Below, one piece after another: positions 19,040-29,580 of a stretch of DNA of 46,620 bases. Where the stretch lies: positions 1 through 46,620 of the forward strand of contig CANHMH010000005.1 in assembly GCA_947461635.1 (NCBI GenBank), written 5' to 3'. Made by a program: the position numbers and the translations under genes. The notes beneath the pieces were generated by a model, which was not told where the DNA came from, ran no database searches, and saw nothing but the letters and a program-made list of their open reading frames with translations. The number at the start of each line of letters is the position of its first letter. The first letter of the stretch is position 1. Source of the stretch: Flavobacteriales bacterium (GTDB lineage: Bacteria > Bacteroidota > Bacteroidia > Flavobacteriales_D > Crocinitomicaceae).

Positions 19040-20743
19040 TTATTTAATCAAAGTCACCTTCTCAATAAAATCACCAATTGCAGAATGTCCATAAACGACG
19101 TACATTCCAGCATCCAATTTTGACAAATCGATCACTTGTCCATTTGTGTACTGTTGTTCTAGCATTTTTTGACCAGTAATCGAATAAATAACGATTCCCC
19201 CCTCTTCTATTCCTTTCATCATCAATTGTCCGTTAGATGGATTTGGATATAATTCAATTACACCTTTTGTTAGAGAAGACAATCCAACATACCCATTAAT
19301 ATTCATGGTTGTATTGGTGATAATCGCTGGATTAAAATCGAAATAGATATAAGCGGTATTGGTAATTTCTGAATTTAATGTCAAATTCGCAAGCTCCTTG
19401 ATTTCGTAGGTAAAGTAACCTTGACTTCCCTCCAAACTATCTACCGAAGGAAGCAATTGAATACCACTAAAGCGAAAAACCACCTCTCTTGAAACCGGAT
19501 CAATCGAATAACTCACCGGATGTTTTGATCCAATAAATCGAAAAGTAGACAAATCTAAATTCGTGGAAATCGTATCACGTACCACGACATTCAATGCTGG
19601 ATAATTTCCATCATTTTGAAAGCGAACAGTATACTGTAAGTTCTCTTGGACGTCTGGCTGTATAAACGTTGGCAACTGACATTGTTTGTCGTTCGGGTCA
19701 TAGGAATTCAATACGGATGCAACAAAGGACGATTGATTAAACAAGAAATCTTGCTCCCCCTGTGCGGAAACCTCCACTGAAAAATAGAAAAGCGTTCCTG
19801 CAGGTGTATTTCCTGCAAACGTACATGGAAAACCATAAGACATGCACCCGGATAAATACGCTTCTGTGATGGTAACGGTATCATTGGCTAGGGTAGCATT
19901 TGGAAGATTACTAATGTTCGGTGTTACTCCAGCTGGAATAGCAATTTTTATTGTGCTATTTGCATAATTTCCGCAAGAAACATTACATACCTGAACGTTC
20001 ACATTTCCCTGTTGAATCGGCGCAATAAATTGAAAAGCAGCTGCTGATGTCACTTCGAGATTTGATACTAACCCATTACCTCCACATTCTAGCGTCATGT
20101 TCATGGGGACACCTAATGCATGTCCAGTAGCATCAAAAGAATTGATAACGAAATCCTGTGATGTTTGGATATACCCGTTATTTTGAAGCCATGCACTGCT
20201 TACTCCAACTGTATATGGAGTTGCAGTCACATCCAATTCTGTGTAATACGCATTTCCAAATGAATTTTGTGGGTAAATCGTTGTTGTTACTCCTGAACCG
20301 TTGGTAACATCGTAAGGAATGTTTTGTAAAAACGTAGCCGTCGGATTCAACATGGAAATCACGTTAAAAAATCCGCAATTACTCGTATTGGTGATTACCC
20401 ATTCAATGGTTGAACTTCCTGCTGGCTGTCCAGATGTTCCGCTTGTAACGGTTACTAATGCGTTATAGATACCCGCTTGACTGTAATCATGCTCGAAGAT
20501 GTAACAATTCTGACTATTTGGAGCAGAGAAAACCGTCATATTGTCTGAACTACCATCCATCCAATCGACATTTATCTGTGCGCCGGATTCTGGTAAGGAG
20601 CCCGTATTGGTACAAACAGACATATTGGAATGACACCCAATCCCTGGGATGGAATTGTACATTAAATTTATTGATATAACCTGTGCAAAAAGGCCTGAAA
20701 AACTAGTAATAAGAGTGAAAGTAGATAATACTATTTTTTTCAT
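19040..20743 (-). CDS. Secreted protein with DUF11/PKD-like regions and T9SS type A C-terminal sorting domain
   Basis: Signal peptide; SYDPNDKQCQLPTFIQPDVQENLQYTVRFQNDGNYPALNVVVRDTISTNLDLSTF; C-terminal ELYPNPSNGQLMMKG...DLSKLDAGMYVV...EKVTLIK. Confidence 0.88.
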   Translation of the reverse strand: MKKIVLSTFTLITSFSGLFAQVISINLMYNSIPGIGCHSNMSVCTNTGSLPESGAQINVDWMDGSSDNMTVFSAPNSQNCYIFEHDYSQAGIYNALVTVTSGTSGQPAGSSTIEWVITNTSNCGFFNVISMLNPTATFLQNIPYDVTNGSGVTTTIYPQNSFGNAYYTELDVTATPYTVGVSSAWLQNNGYIQTSQDFVINSFDATGHALGVPMNMTLECGGNGLVSNLEVTSAAAFQFIAPIQQGNVNVQVCNVSCGNYANSTIKIAIPAGVTPNISNLPNATLANDTVTITEAYLSGCMSYGFPCTFAGNTPAGTLFYFSVEVSAQGEQDFLFNQSSFVASVLNSYDPNDKQCQLPTFIQPDVQENLQYTVRFQNDGNYPALNVVVRDTISTNLDLSTFRFIGSKHPVSYSIDPVSREVVFRFSGIQLLPSVDSLEGSQGYFTYEIKELANLTLNSEITNTAYIYFDFNPAIITNTTMNINGYVGLSSLTKGVIELYPNPSNGQLMMKGIEEGGIVIYSITGQKMLEQQYTNGQVIDLSKLDAGMYVVYGHSAIGDFIEKVTLIK

Positions 20744-20856
20744 CGAGAGAGATTAAAGTTCGTTTTTTCAGACGCTTGACTTTTCGATAAGTTGCATTTT
20801 TAAAAATAAAAAAGCAGCGAGGAATGAATTTGCTTACCTTTAAAAAAAATAACCAA

Positions 20857-23370
20857 ATGAAAATCAAGCTATTCATCTTATTTATTCTTGCTAACTTATC
20901 CTTACAAGCACAATGGACTCCCCTAACCGATGTAAATACGGAGGTGGCAACATCGAATTCAGATGACATGAAAGTTCTAGGAACTGTAAATGGAAAAACG
21001 GTTTCCGTATTTTGGAAAGTTGTCAATGCTCCAATTAACTACGAATTACGCATGCAAGTACTGAATGATCAAGGGGTAAAACAACTTGGTCCGGATGGCG
21101 TGTTGGTCAGTAATAACATGTCCATGAGTACTTCAACTGCCATTATGAAGTTGGCCGTTGATCAAAATGAAAATGTTTACATTGGAGCTACCGGAACGAA
21201 TGGTGGAATCGGATTCGCGTTTAAATTAGACATTAACGGGAATCACCTTTGGGGGACAAACGGAATCAATTTAGGAGGCGGATATGTGGTTACTATTTTA
21301 CCTTTATCTACTGGAGAAGCAGTGATTGCTTGGAACTCAAGCAATCAAACAATGATGCAAAAATATAGCGCTTCAGGTGCTCCGATCTGGACTAGTGCTC
21401 AGCAAGTAAGCAATGGTGCAACAAATGGAAAATCTCCGGGAGATTTATTCGAACTCTCTAACAATGAATTTTTATTGGTTTTTCATGTGATTTCCTTTGG
21501 GATTAATTCTACCCTTTGGGCACAGAAATACAGTTCTATGGGACTTCCTCTTTGGGCAAATCCTATACAGCTTTCCAATAAATCTACCGTGTGGAACACG
21601 TCTTACAGCGCAACGCAAGATGGGAATAATGTTTATTACGGTTACAAAGCTGCCACGGGAACGCATTTTGACTCTTACCTGCAACGCATCAATCCAGATG
21701 GAACACTACCTTGGGGAATTAACGGGAAAGACTTTGACATTACCACTACGCGCAATGAAATGGATACGAAAATCGCTTATAGTCCAGGATCTCCTTACGT
21801 TTGGTCGATTTGCAATTACACCAACTCAGCACAGAGTACTTATGGAGTTTACATCCAAAAATTTGATAAAGTGACGGGAGACCGTCAATTCACAGATACA
21901 GCAAAAGTCATCTACGCCATTGGAACTTGGAAAGTGAATACGGGGGACCTAATGATGGTAAATGGACTTCCCGTATTCTTAATTAAAAGTGGTTTTGACA
22001 ATGGTGGAACACCCACAACTTTACACGCTTGTATGCTTGATGCAAATGGAACATTCTCTTGGCCCTACGAAACCAAACCTATGGGTACATTTTCCGCAAG
22101 TAAAAAACGCATCCATTTTTCAAAATCGACCAATGGAAAAGTAGTGGCAACCTTTATAGAAACGAAAGCAACAGGTGGATCGAAGATTTATGCTCAAAGT
22201 GTTTCGGTGAATAACAATAATACCGGCACAGCAGTTGTTACCGCTTGTAACTCTTATACATGGATCAACAATGTCACTTATACAAGTAGCAATAACACAG
22301 CAACGTATGTGTTGACAAATGTTTCCGGTGGTGACTCACTTGTAACACTTAATTTAACCATCACTTCCCCTACGCAAGATACACTTTCGGTTAATACGTG
22401 TAATTCCTATTCATGGAACGGAAACACCTACATGAGCAGCGGAATCTATTTGGGGCCAACAGTGAATTGTGTCACTTCCTATTTAAACCTTACCATCTCT
22501 CCCACTACGGTGCATAATTTAAGCGTCACGGAATGTGGCTCTTACACTTGGAATGGTACAACCTACACCTCTTCTGGTTTATACACGGGTCCGACCGTTA
22601 ATTGTGTCACAGAGATCCTTGATTTAACCATCACTCCTAGTTCAAGCGACACGATAAGTGCAACAGCTTGTGATTTTTATGTTTGGAATGGTACAAGCTA
22701 TACAAGTTCGGGTGTATATGTTGGCACAACGACTAATTGTGTTACATCCTATCTTGACTTAAGCATTTCGCCTAGTACCAATGATACCATCTCGGTAAAT
22801 TCTTGTTCAACTTATGTTTGGAATGGAAACACCTATACAACTTCAGGAGTTTACGTAGGAAATACGACAAATTGTTCGACTGAATATTTGAATTTAACGA
22901 TTTCGAATGTGGACGCTTCGACATCCGTAACTGGCATGACACTTTCCGCAAATACAACCGTTCAAGGAACAACCTATCAATGGGTGGACTGTGATGCGAA
23001 TAACACACCGATTCCGGGAGCAGTGAATCAATTTTTCACAGCAACAGACAATGGAAATTATGCAGTCATCATTACTCAAGGAAACTGTGAGGTAATGAGC
23101 GCTTGCGTTGCTGTTTCTGATGTGGGATTGAATGAATTTTCAAGCACAGGCTTCACCGTTTTCCCTAATCCAAGTTCAGATGAAATCACGATTCAACGTC
23201 AGATGAGTGACACAGAATTATATTCCATATTTGACCAACAAGGTAGATTGGTGAAGGAAGGAAAACTTGAAGGATTGCATACAAGCATTTCCATAGAATC
23301 GTTCAACACTGGAACCTATTTATTAAAAATAGCAGGAATTCATAAACCTGCGATTCTAATAAAAAATTAA
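20857..23370 (+). CDS. Secreted T9SS type A cargo protein with internal tandem repeats
   Basis: Signal peptide MKIKLFILFILANLSLQAQ (start moved from 20824); C-terminal TVFPNPSSDEITIQRQ...SFNTGTYLLKI. Confidence 0.88.
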   Translation: MKIKLFILFILANLSLQAQWTPLTDVNTEVATSNSDDMKVLGTVNGKTVSVFWKVVNAPINYELRMQVLNDQGVKQLGPDGVLVSNNMSMSTSTAIMKLAVDQNENVYIGATGTNGGIGFAFKLDINGNHLWGTNGINLGGGYVVTILPLSTGEAVIAWNSSNQTMMQKYSASGAPIWTSAQQVSNGATNGKSPGDLFELSNNEFLLVFHVISFGINSTLWAQKYSSMGLPLWANPIQLSNKSTVWNTSYSATQDGNNVYYGYKAATGTHFDSYLQRINPDGTLPWGINGKDFDITTTRNEMDTKIAYSPGSPYVWSICNYTNSAQSTYGVYIQKFDKVTGDRQFTDTAKVIYAIGTWKVNTGDLMMVNGLPVFLIKSGFDNGGTPTTLHACMLDANGTFSWPYETKPMGTFSASKKRIHFSKSTNGKVVATFIETKATGGSKIYAQSVSVNNNNTGTAVVTACNSYTWINNVTYTSSNNTATYVLTNVSGGDSLVTLNLTITSPTQDTLSVNTCNSYSWNGNTYMSSGIYLGPTVNCVTSYLNLTISPTTVHNLSVTECGSYTWNGTTYTSSGLYTGPTVNCVTEILDLTITPSSSDTISATACDFYVWNGTSYTSSGVYVGTTTNCVTSYLDLSISPSTNDTISVNSCSTYVWNGNTYTTSGVYVGNTTNCSTEYLNLTISNVDASTSVTGMTLSANTTVQGTTYQWVDCDANNTPIPGAVNQFFTATDNGNYAVIITQGNCEVMSACVAVSDVGLNEFSSTGFTVFPNPSSDEITIQRQMSDTELYSIFDQQGRLVKEGKLEGLHTSISIESFNTGTYLLKIAGIHKPAILIKN
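22390..22929 (+). repeat. Four 135-bp (45-aa) in-frame tandem repeats, preceded by a diverged fifth
   Basis: Units start at 22390, 22525, 22660 and 22795: VNTCNSYSWNGNTYMSSGIYLGPTVNCVTSYLNLTISPTTVHNLS / VTECGSYTWNGTTYTSSGLYTGPTVNCVTEILDLTITPSSSDTIS / ATACDFYVWNGTSYTSSG... / VNSCSTYVWNGNTYTTSG... Confidence 0.93.
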
Positions 23371-25661
23371 ACCATGGTATGAGCTTGATACATTTTCAAC
23401 TCATCCCATGTAACTTTATTGCCTAATTTCTCCTTCAAAGGAGCTAGAGATGAACCTTCAAATCCTTCGAAGATGGATGCTAATTCGTTGATTCGTTTTG
23501 GAGACATCACATCACTTAATTCTATTCGCTCTGAACGGATTAAAAAGGCAAAGTGACTCGCAATGGTTTGTGCTGACAATTGTCTTTCACGTGCAATCTC
23601 ATCGGCATCTTTTCCTGATTCTAATAATTCTAATGTGACTTCGTAAGTTGATTTTTTCTCCTTTTTCGGTGAACTTATTTTTTTACTAGCTTTCGTGAAA
23701 ATGAGGTCCTCATCTGGTTCATCCAACAGAGATGGAATTTGTTTCAGTTCTTGTTTGATTGCCGCAATTTTACTGAGTTTGTAATGGGCAATTTCATGAT
23801 TCCACACAACCGCCTTTGTAATCTCCTTTCCAGCAGCTACTGCCTCAATGAGCAAGCGTGCTTTTTTCATCCGAAGGATTGTTTCGGTCAGCAAGTCATC
23901 CAATTCCTCCAATTCTTCGGCGTATTGTTTTGTTTTACGGACGCGACTTAATTCTGCGATTTTTCTCAAGTTAGTCGTTAGAACATCGTCTAATAGTTTG
24001 AAAAAATACTGATAAGCTGCTTGAACACGCTCATTTAGAAAACTTGGATCAAACTTTTCTTGATTCACCAATGTCTCCATTTGACGACAGAATTTTCGTG
24101 CAGGATCCATGGTGGATTGAATGACCGAATTTTGGTGATTCATCCACGTTTTATTTTTGCCTTTTTCACTCTTTGCACCAACGATTTTATGACTTGCATC
24201 TTGACTCCCCCACTTTGAACTTAAATCGTACCAATCAAACGCTTGTTTTAAAGAAGCCAAGAGGTAATTCTTCGTGCTTTGCTCTAAGTAACGCGGTAAA
24301 AGTTCCTCATCTGCTTTGTTTTGACTAAACGCAACAACCTGTTGGTCATTTGAAAGTCCATTCATGCGCATTTGTTTCAATAGCACCAATCCATCTAGGG
24401 AACGCAAACGAGACAAGGCTACATATGCTTGACCCGGAGCGAAAACATCCGAAACATCCAACACAGCTTTTTCGAAAGTTAATCCTTGACTTTTGTGAAC
24501 GGTAATTGCCCAAGCCAATTTCAATGGATAATGAACGAAGGTTCCCAGAATTTCTTCTTTCACCTCACCAGTTGCGTCGTTAATGGTATAACGCATATTA
24601 TTCCACTCAAATTTCTCCACGACGATTGTCTTCTTTTCATCGGGGAAAAACACAGTAATTTCTTCCTCACTTAGGGACTTAATTCGTCCCATTTTTCCGT
24701 TGTAATAATTTTTATCCAGTGTTAGGTCGTTCTTCACAAACATAATTTGAGCGCCGACTTTCAAGGACAAGCTTTCCTCTAATGGAAATAAGTGTTTCGG
24801 GTATTCACCCGTAATTTCAGCTGCGTAGGAATATTTCTTTCCAGTTAAGGCTTGGAGTGCCTTCGCATTCATTTCATCCGCTTTCGCGTTATGTGTTGTG
24901 AGGGTGATGTAGCCTTCGTGTTTGGAAGATTCGAAATCAGGCTGAACGTATTTATTGAGCACTTCCACATCTTGCGGTGTGATTTGGTTATTTCGAAGGT
25001 TATTCAAGACTTGAATAAAATCTTGGTCTTGTTGACGATAAATCGTAGTCAACTCAATGTAAAGTGGCTGAATTTCCTTCAAAACTTTTGCATGAAAAAA
25101 GAAAACACCATCATAATAGGAACTCAGCACTTGCCATTCCTCCTGCTTAACCACTGGCGGAAGCTGCAGTAAATCTCCAATAAACAGTACTTGTACTCCT
25201 CCGAATGGTTCATGTACACGACGAATATTTCGCAAGGTCCAATCCATGGCATCCAACAAATCAGCACGCAGCATACTGACCTCATCAATGATCAACAATT
25301 CAATATTGCGGATGATTTTTAAGCGTGTTTTATTCATCGAGAAATGACGCATCAGGGTATCCTTCGTTTCGAACTTCACAGAATTCGTGTATCCTGGATT
25401 CGCACCAAATTCAGGAATAAATCCAGAAAAAGGCAATTGAAAAAAGGAATGAATCGTTACGCCACCTGCATTCAATGCGGCAATTCCGGTTGGAGCAACG
25501 ATCACAGCATTTTTGTGTGTAGAAGCAATAATTTTTCGAAGCAAGGTAGTTTTCCCTGTCCCAGCCTTACCGGTCAAGAAAATCGACTGATTGGTTTGAT
25601 TAATAAAATGCTCTGTAAATTCTGCTGGAGAACGGTTTTCGTTGGTCAATTTGGACTTCAT
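23367..25661 (-). CDS. Pif1/RecD-like superfamily 1B helicase with C-terminal HTH region
   Basis: SIFLTGKAGTGKTTLLRKI (Walker A), LLIIDEVSMLRADLLDAMD, QVLFIGDLLQLPPV, LAWAITVHKSQGLTFEKAVLDV...YVALSRLRSLDGLVL; C-terminal TYEVTLELLESGKDADEIARERQLSAQTIASHFAFLI resembles HTH_40. Confidence 0.9.
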   Translation of the reverse strand: MKSKLTNENRSPAEFTEHFINQTNQSIFLTGKAGTGKTTLLRKIIASTHKNAVIVAPTGIAALNAGGVTIHSFFQLPFSGFIPEFGANPGYTNSVKFETKDTLMRHFSMNKTRLKIIRNIELLIIDEVSMLRADLLDAMDWTLRNIRRVHEPFGGVQVLFIGDLLQLPPVVKQEEWQVLSSYYDGVFFFHAKVLKEIQPLYIELTTIYRQQDQDFIQVLNNLRNNQITPQDVEVLNKYVQPDFESSKHEGYITLTTHNAKADEMNAKALQALTGKKYSYAAEITGEYPKHLFPLEESLSLKVGAQIMFVKNDLTLDKNYYNGKMGRIKSLSEEEITVFFPDEKKTIVVEKFEWNNMRYTINDATGEVKEEILGTFVHYPLKLAWAITVHKSQGLTFEKAVLDVSDVFAPGQAYVALSRLRSLDGLVLLKQMRMNGLSNDQQVVAFSQNKADEELLPRYLEQSTKNYLLASLKQAFDWYDLSSKWGSQDASHKIVGAKSEKGKNKTWMNHQNSVIQSTMDPARKFCRQMETLVNQEKFDPSFLNERVQAAYQYFFKLLDDVLTTNLRKIAELSRVRKTKQYAEELEELDDLLTETILRMKKARLLIEAVAAGKEITKAVVWNHEIAHYKLSKIAAIKQELKQIPSLLDEPDEDLIFTKASKKISSPKKEKKSTYEVTLELLESGKDADEIARERQLSAQTIASHFAFLIRSERIELSDVMSPKRINELASIFEGFEGSSLAPLKEKLGNKVTWDELKMYQAHTMV

Positions 25662-25754
25662 TTATTTGAAGTTACGAAAATAGTTAGAATTCACCGAAGT
25701 TATCTCCTTAAAATTTGCACATGAAATAAAAATACATTCCATTCAAAAAGTCTT

Positions 25755-25762
25755 TATTTTTG
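25755..25762 (+). promoter_or_regulatory. Putative -7 box TAnnTTTG upstream of the 25792 gene
   Basis: TATTTTTG 30 nt upstream of the start codon; no clear -33 element seen. Confidence 0.35.
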
Positions 25763-25791
25763 AATGATTCCAAATTGAACCAAAAGACGCT

Positions 25792-26505
25792 ATGAAAAAA
25801 ATACTGCTCGGAAGTGCCTTGTTTTCACTCATGTTAGGTTCTTGTGATTTCAATTCAAAATCATCTGAACTGGAGCAAAGCAATTTTGAAAAAATACTGA
25901 ATAGCTTTTTAATCGATGATACTGAAAAAGAAAACGTTGAGGAAGAAGTTATTGAAATCGATTACACACGATATGACGAAAAAACGAATGCTTATTTTAA
26001 AGAAATTACCTTACAAAATGAATTCAATGATAAGGAAAAGGAAACGCCAGACAGGTGGACAGAAGATATGAATATCTACGTCTATGGCTTAAAAAAAGAA
26101 TACATGATGGATGAACTTCAAAAAATCGTTGGGGAATTAAACGATATGATACATTCCATCCGAATAAACATCGTCACCAAAAAATCAGATGCAAACTTTA
26201 TCATTTTTCTAGGCTCCATGGATGATTTCAAGGAAGATTTCCCTGATATAAAAAGAAAAGATTTAGAAAAAAATTGGGGTCTATTTTCAACCCATACCAA
26301 TAACGGAAAAATGTATGTTGATATGTACCGAACCCATGATGACATTGATGCGCAAAAACATTTGTTAAGAGAAGAATTAACGCAATCATTGGGATTTTAC
26401 AACGATTCTTGGAAATATCCCAATAGTATTTTTTATCAAGGATGGACAACAACTACCGAATACGCGCCAATTGATCTCCGATTGCTTGATTTGTTGTACA
26501 ATTAA
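25792..26505 (+). CDS. Hypothetical lipoprotein, possibly DUF2927-like
   Basis: 237 aa; LGSCDFNS lipobox; LREELTQSLGFYNDSWKYPNSIFYQG resembles the (R)EExxQxLGxxNDS motif I associate with DUF2927 putative zincins; assignment from memory. Confidence 0.6.
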   Translation: MKKILLGSALFSLMLGSCDFNSKSSELEQSNFEKILNSFLIDDTEKENVEEEVIEIDYTRYDEKTNAYFKEITLQNEFNDKEKETPDRWTEDMNIYVYGLKKEYMMDELQKIVGELNDMIHSIRINIVTKKSDANFIIFLGSMDDFKEDFPDIKRKDLEKNWGLFSTHTNNGKMYVDMYRTHDDIDAQKHLLREELTQSLGFYNDSWKYPNSIFYQGWTTTTEYAPIDLRLLDLLYN

Positions 26506-26687
26506 TTGACATCCGGGAAAATTCGAAAAATATTTTCTTCAGGAATCTTGTGTATTATGAACATTTACCACCAATTTACCATGTTTTTTTAAGGAAATAA
26601 AGCCCTATTACAAAGACTATTCCCCATAGTTAACCTTTCATATGTCAATCATTTAAATGATTTTATTCAATCGATAAAAGTTAATCT

Positions 26688-29580
26688 AACTTAATTCAAG
26701 TATAGTTAATAAAGATTTATGCAATTATCCCTAATTTTGAATCTAAATATCAAATCGTTAATAGTTTTCTCTTTATGAAGAACTTTTTTTTGAGTTGGAT
26801 TCTCCTTTTTAGTCCATTCCTTTTATTTTCTCAATCTTCAACGATTATCGGTACTGCCTTTGATAATGAATATTCAATTGCTATGTGTGCAGATAATGTA
26901 GGCAATGTATATATTGGCGCAAGCAACAACAACGAGCCATGGGTACTCAAAAGAGATGTCAATAACAATGTTGTTTGGAGTCAAAAACTGAATACCGTTG
27001 CAACAGGGTCCAATTCAGATGTTTCTTATATCGATATCGTTGGAGATACCATTTTTGGCTGTGGCTGGCTTAAAACAGGTACCACCATCAAAGGATCTTT
27101 GCTGTTTAAAATGAATGCAACTACTGGGGCCTTATACTGGGTGAAAGCAGAATCAACAAGTAAGACTTATTTGTCAACGATGAAATACGCAAATGGAAAG
27201 TATTTTATTTCGGGGTCGCAAACGAATAATGCGAATGGTTATAATGGAAAAGTGATGGCCATTTCAAGTGCAAACGGAGCAACCATTTGGCAAACACCTT
27301 CTATCGGACTTACTTTTCCGGGATATGGAAACGATTATCTTGATGATTTCACATCATCGACTGAAATGGTCAATGGTAAAATGTTCATCACTGGACGTTC
27401 ATACGTCAGCGCCACTGCTACCAATATGCGCACCATTCTGGTCGGAGTCAGTGATCTAGGCGTCGTGTTTCTGACAAAGTTTTTGGAGTTTAACCCTGCT
27501 ACAGCAGCAGATGCGCGTTTTTATGGAGCAGCTATCGAATATGATGGAACAGATTCGTTAATTGTGCTGCAACACGGCGACGATATCTGCATGAGTAGTA
27601 GTTGTACCGATTTCAAAGTTGGACTTGTTAAAACCGATTTATTTGGAAATGTCACTTGGTGCAAAGAATATGATTTAAATGGGGTCAATACGGAAGTTGG
27701 TAGGGGCTTAACCGTCACACCAAATGCCTATGTGTTTTATGGATTCGCTAACTATAATTTTACATCTTCCAAATTATTTGTTGCCAAGACGAATAAACAA
27801 GGCGTGGTTCAAACAGCAAAGTTGGTTAGCTATACCGGAGGGAATCTTGGGCATAGCATTGGACCGCTCCCTACAGCAGGATCGAGTGCCTACATAAATG
27901 GAAAACACTATATTCCAGGTTCATTTTTCACAACCAACGCAAATAGTAGAGACATCCTTCAATTGGTCCTAAATGACAACCTCGACGATGCTATAAGTTG
28001 TTTCACATTAACACCGGCAACGATTAATGTTACGAACTACCCCCCATTTTCAGGACCGTTAAACACAAATCTACCGGCAGACCAAGTCACCTTTAATGTC
28101 AATCCTACGCCAGCCTTATTAAATTACGTATCTCCATGTACAGCTCCGATTAATTTTAGTCAAAACTCTTCCTGTTCATCATCAGTTATTACAGTAAGTG
28201 CACCGGCCATTAGCAATCCAACATTTCTTTGGTCAAATGGTACAACTGGAAATACAATAACCGCGAACAACACGAATCCCCTATTTGTGACTGTTTCCAA
28301 TCCAGTGAATTGTTGTGTGGTTGTAGATACAATAATACCTATCTTGACACCTTCTAACCTTACCGCTTTTTTGCCTAATGACACCACCATCTGTTTAGGG
28401 ACAGGATCCAGTTTTACATTGAGTCCGACAATTTCTCCAGTAAGTTCGGGAGTCACTTACTTATGGAGTAATCAAGCCACAACGAGTTCAATCAATGTGA
28501 ATCAAACGGGAACGTATTGGGTTAGCGTGAATGACGGTTGTCAAACCCTGACTGACAACATCAACATCACTGTAAACCCCATTCCTGTTTTAACGAATCC
28601 CTTGACCAATACTATTTGTAATCAGACAAATACAAACATTACATTGACCAGTAATATTCCTTCGACCTTCACTTGGAATGCGATCAGCAATACATCCATC
28701 ACCGGGGAAACCACAACACTTACGAATTCTAACTCAATTCAAAACACGCTGACAAACAACACTTCAATCAATCAAGTGGTGAGTTATGTCGTGACCACAA
28801 CTGCAGGAACGTGTAGTTCGACAGCAACAATCCAAATTACGGTTACTCCGCCATTAGTGGCTCCAATCATAACTGCATCTGGACCAACAACGTTTTGTAA
28901 TGGTGGTTCCGTTACCTTAAGTTCAAATTATCCAACTGGGAATACTTGGAGCACTGGACAAACCTCTCAATCCATTACGGTAAATGCATCAAGTACAATT
29001 AGCTTGACAGTAAGCATCAATGGTTGTTCTTCACCTTCTACAAGCATTTCCATTAACGAACTGAATGTAAATTTACCCACTGCATCCCTTACAGGTGGAG
29101 GGACATTTTGTCAAGGTCAAAACGTTACACCGGTCACCGTAAATTTCACAGGAGCTGGACCATGGACTTTATCTTATCAAATTAATGGCGTAAATCAAAC
29201 ACCTATTTCTACTTCGAATCCTTCTATTAACCTAGGTCAAAATGCGGGGAATTATGTATTGACATCTATCGTTGATGTGAACTGTACAAACACGGTGAAT
29301 GCCGCATCACTTATTGTGATTAATCCGCTTCCGATTATTTCCTTCACGGCAGATACATTAATTGGTTGTGCACCATTAACGGTGAATTTCACTGGTACTT
29401 CGAATGGAGATCCGAATTCTTGTGTTTGGACCTTAAGCAATGGACAAACATTAAATGGTTGTAATCCAAGTTATACATTTAATCAACCAGGTTGTTATGA
29501 TGTCGTATTAGCTTCCACATTAAACGGCTGTACAGCAAGTGTGAATGCTAGTCAATTTATTTGCATTGGAAACAATCCAA
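26688..29580 (+). repeat. Tandem duplication, copy 1 (promoter region plus N-terminal ~930 codons of T9SS type B protein)
   Basis: Near-identical to 30789-33903; constant offset of 4101 nt up to the 222-nt insertion in copy 2, then 4323 nt. Confidence 0.9.
26732..26739 (+). promoter_or_regulatory. Putative -7 box TAATTTTG, conserved in the duplicated copy (30833-30840)
   Basis: TAnnTTTG match within the ~60 bp upstream block conserved between both copies. Confidence 0.45.

Noticed and set aside
22219-22930. Regular repeats resembling an array
   Set aside because: 135-bp in-frame protein repeats without constant short repeat/unique spacer structure; not CRISPR.
28160-28456. 98-aa minus-strand ORF with a similar counterpart at 32261-32557
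   Set aside because: Conserved only because the underlying sense genes are duplicated; antisense to coding sequence.
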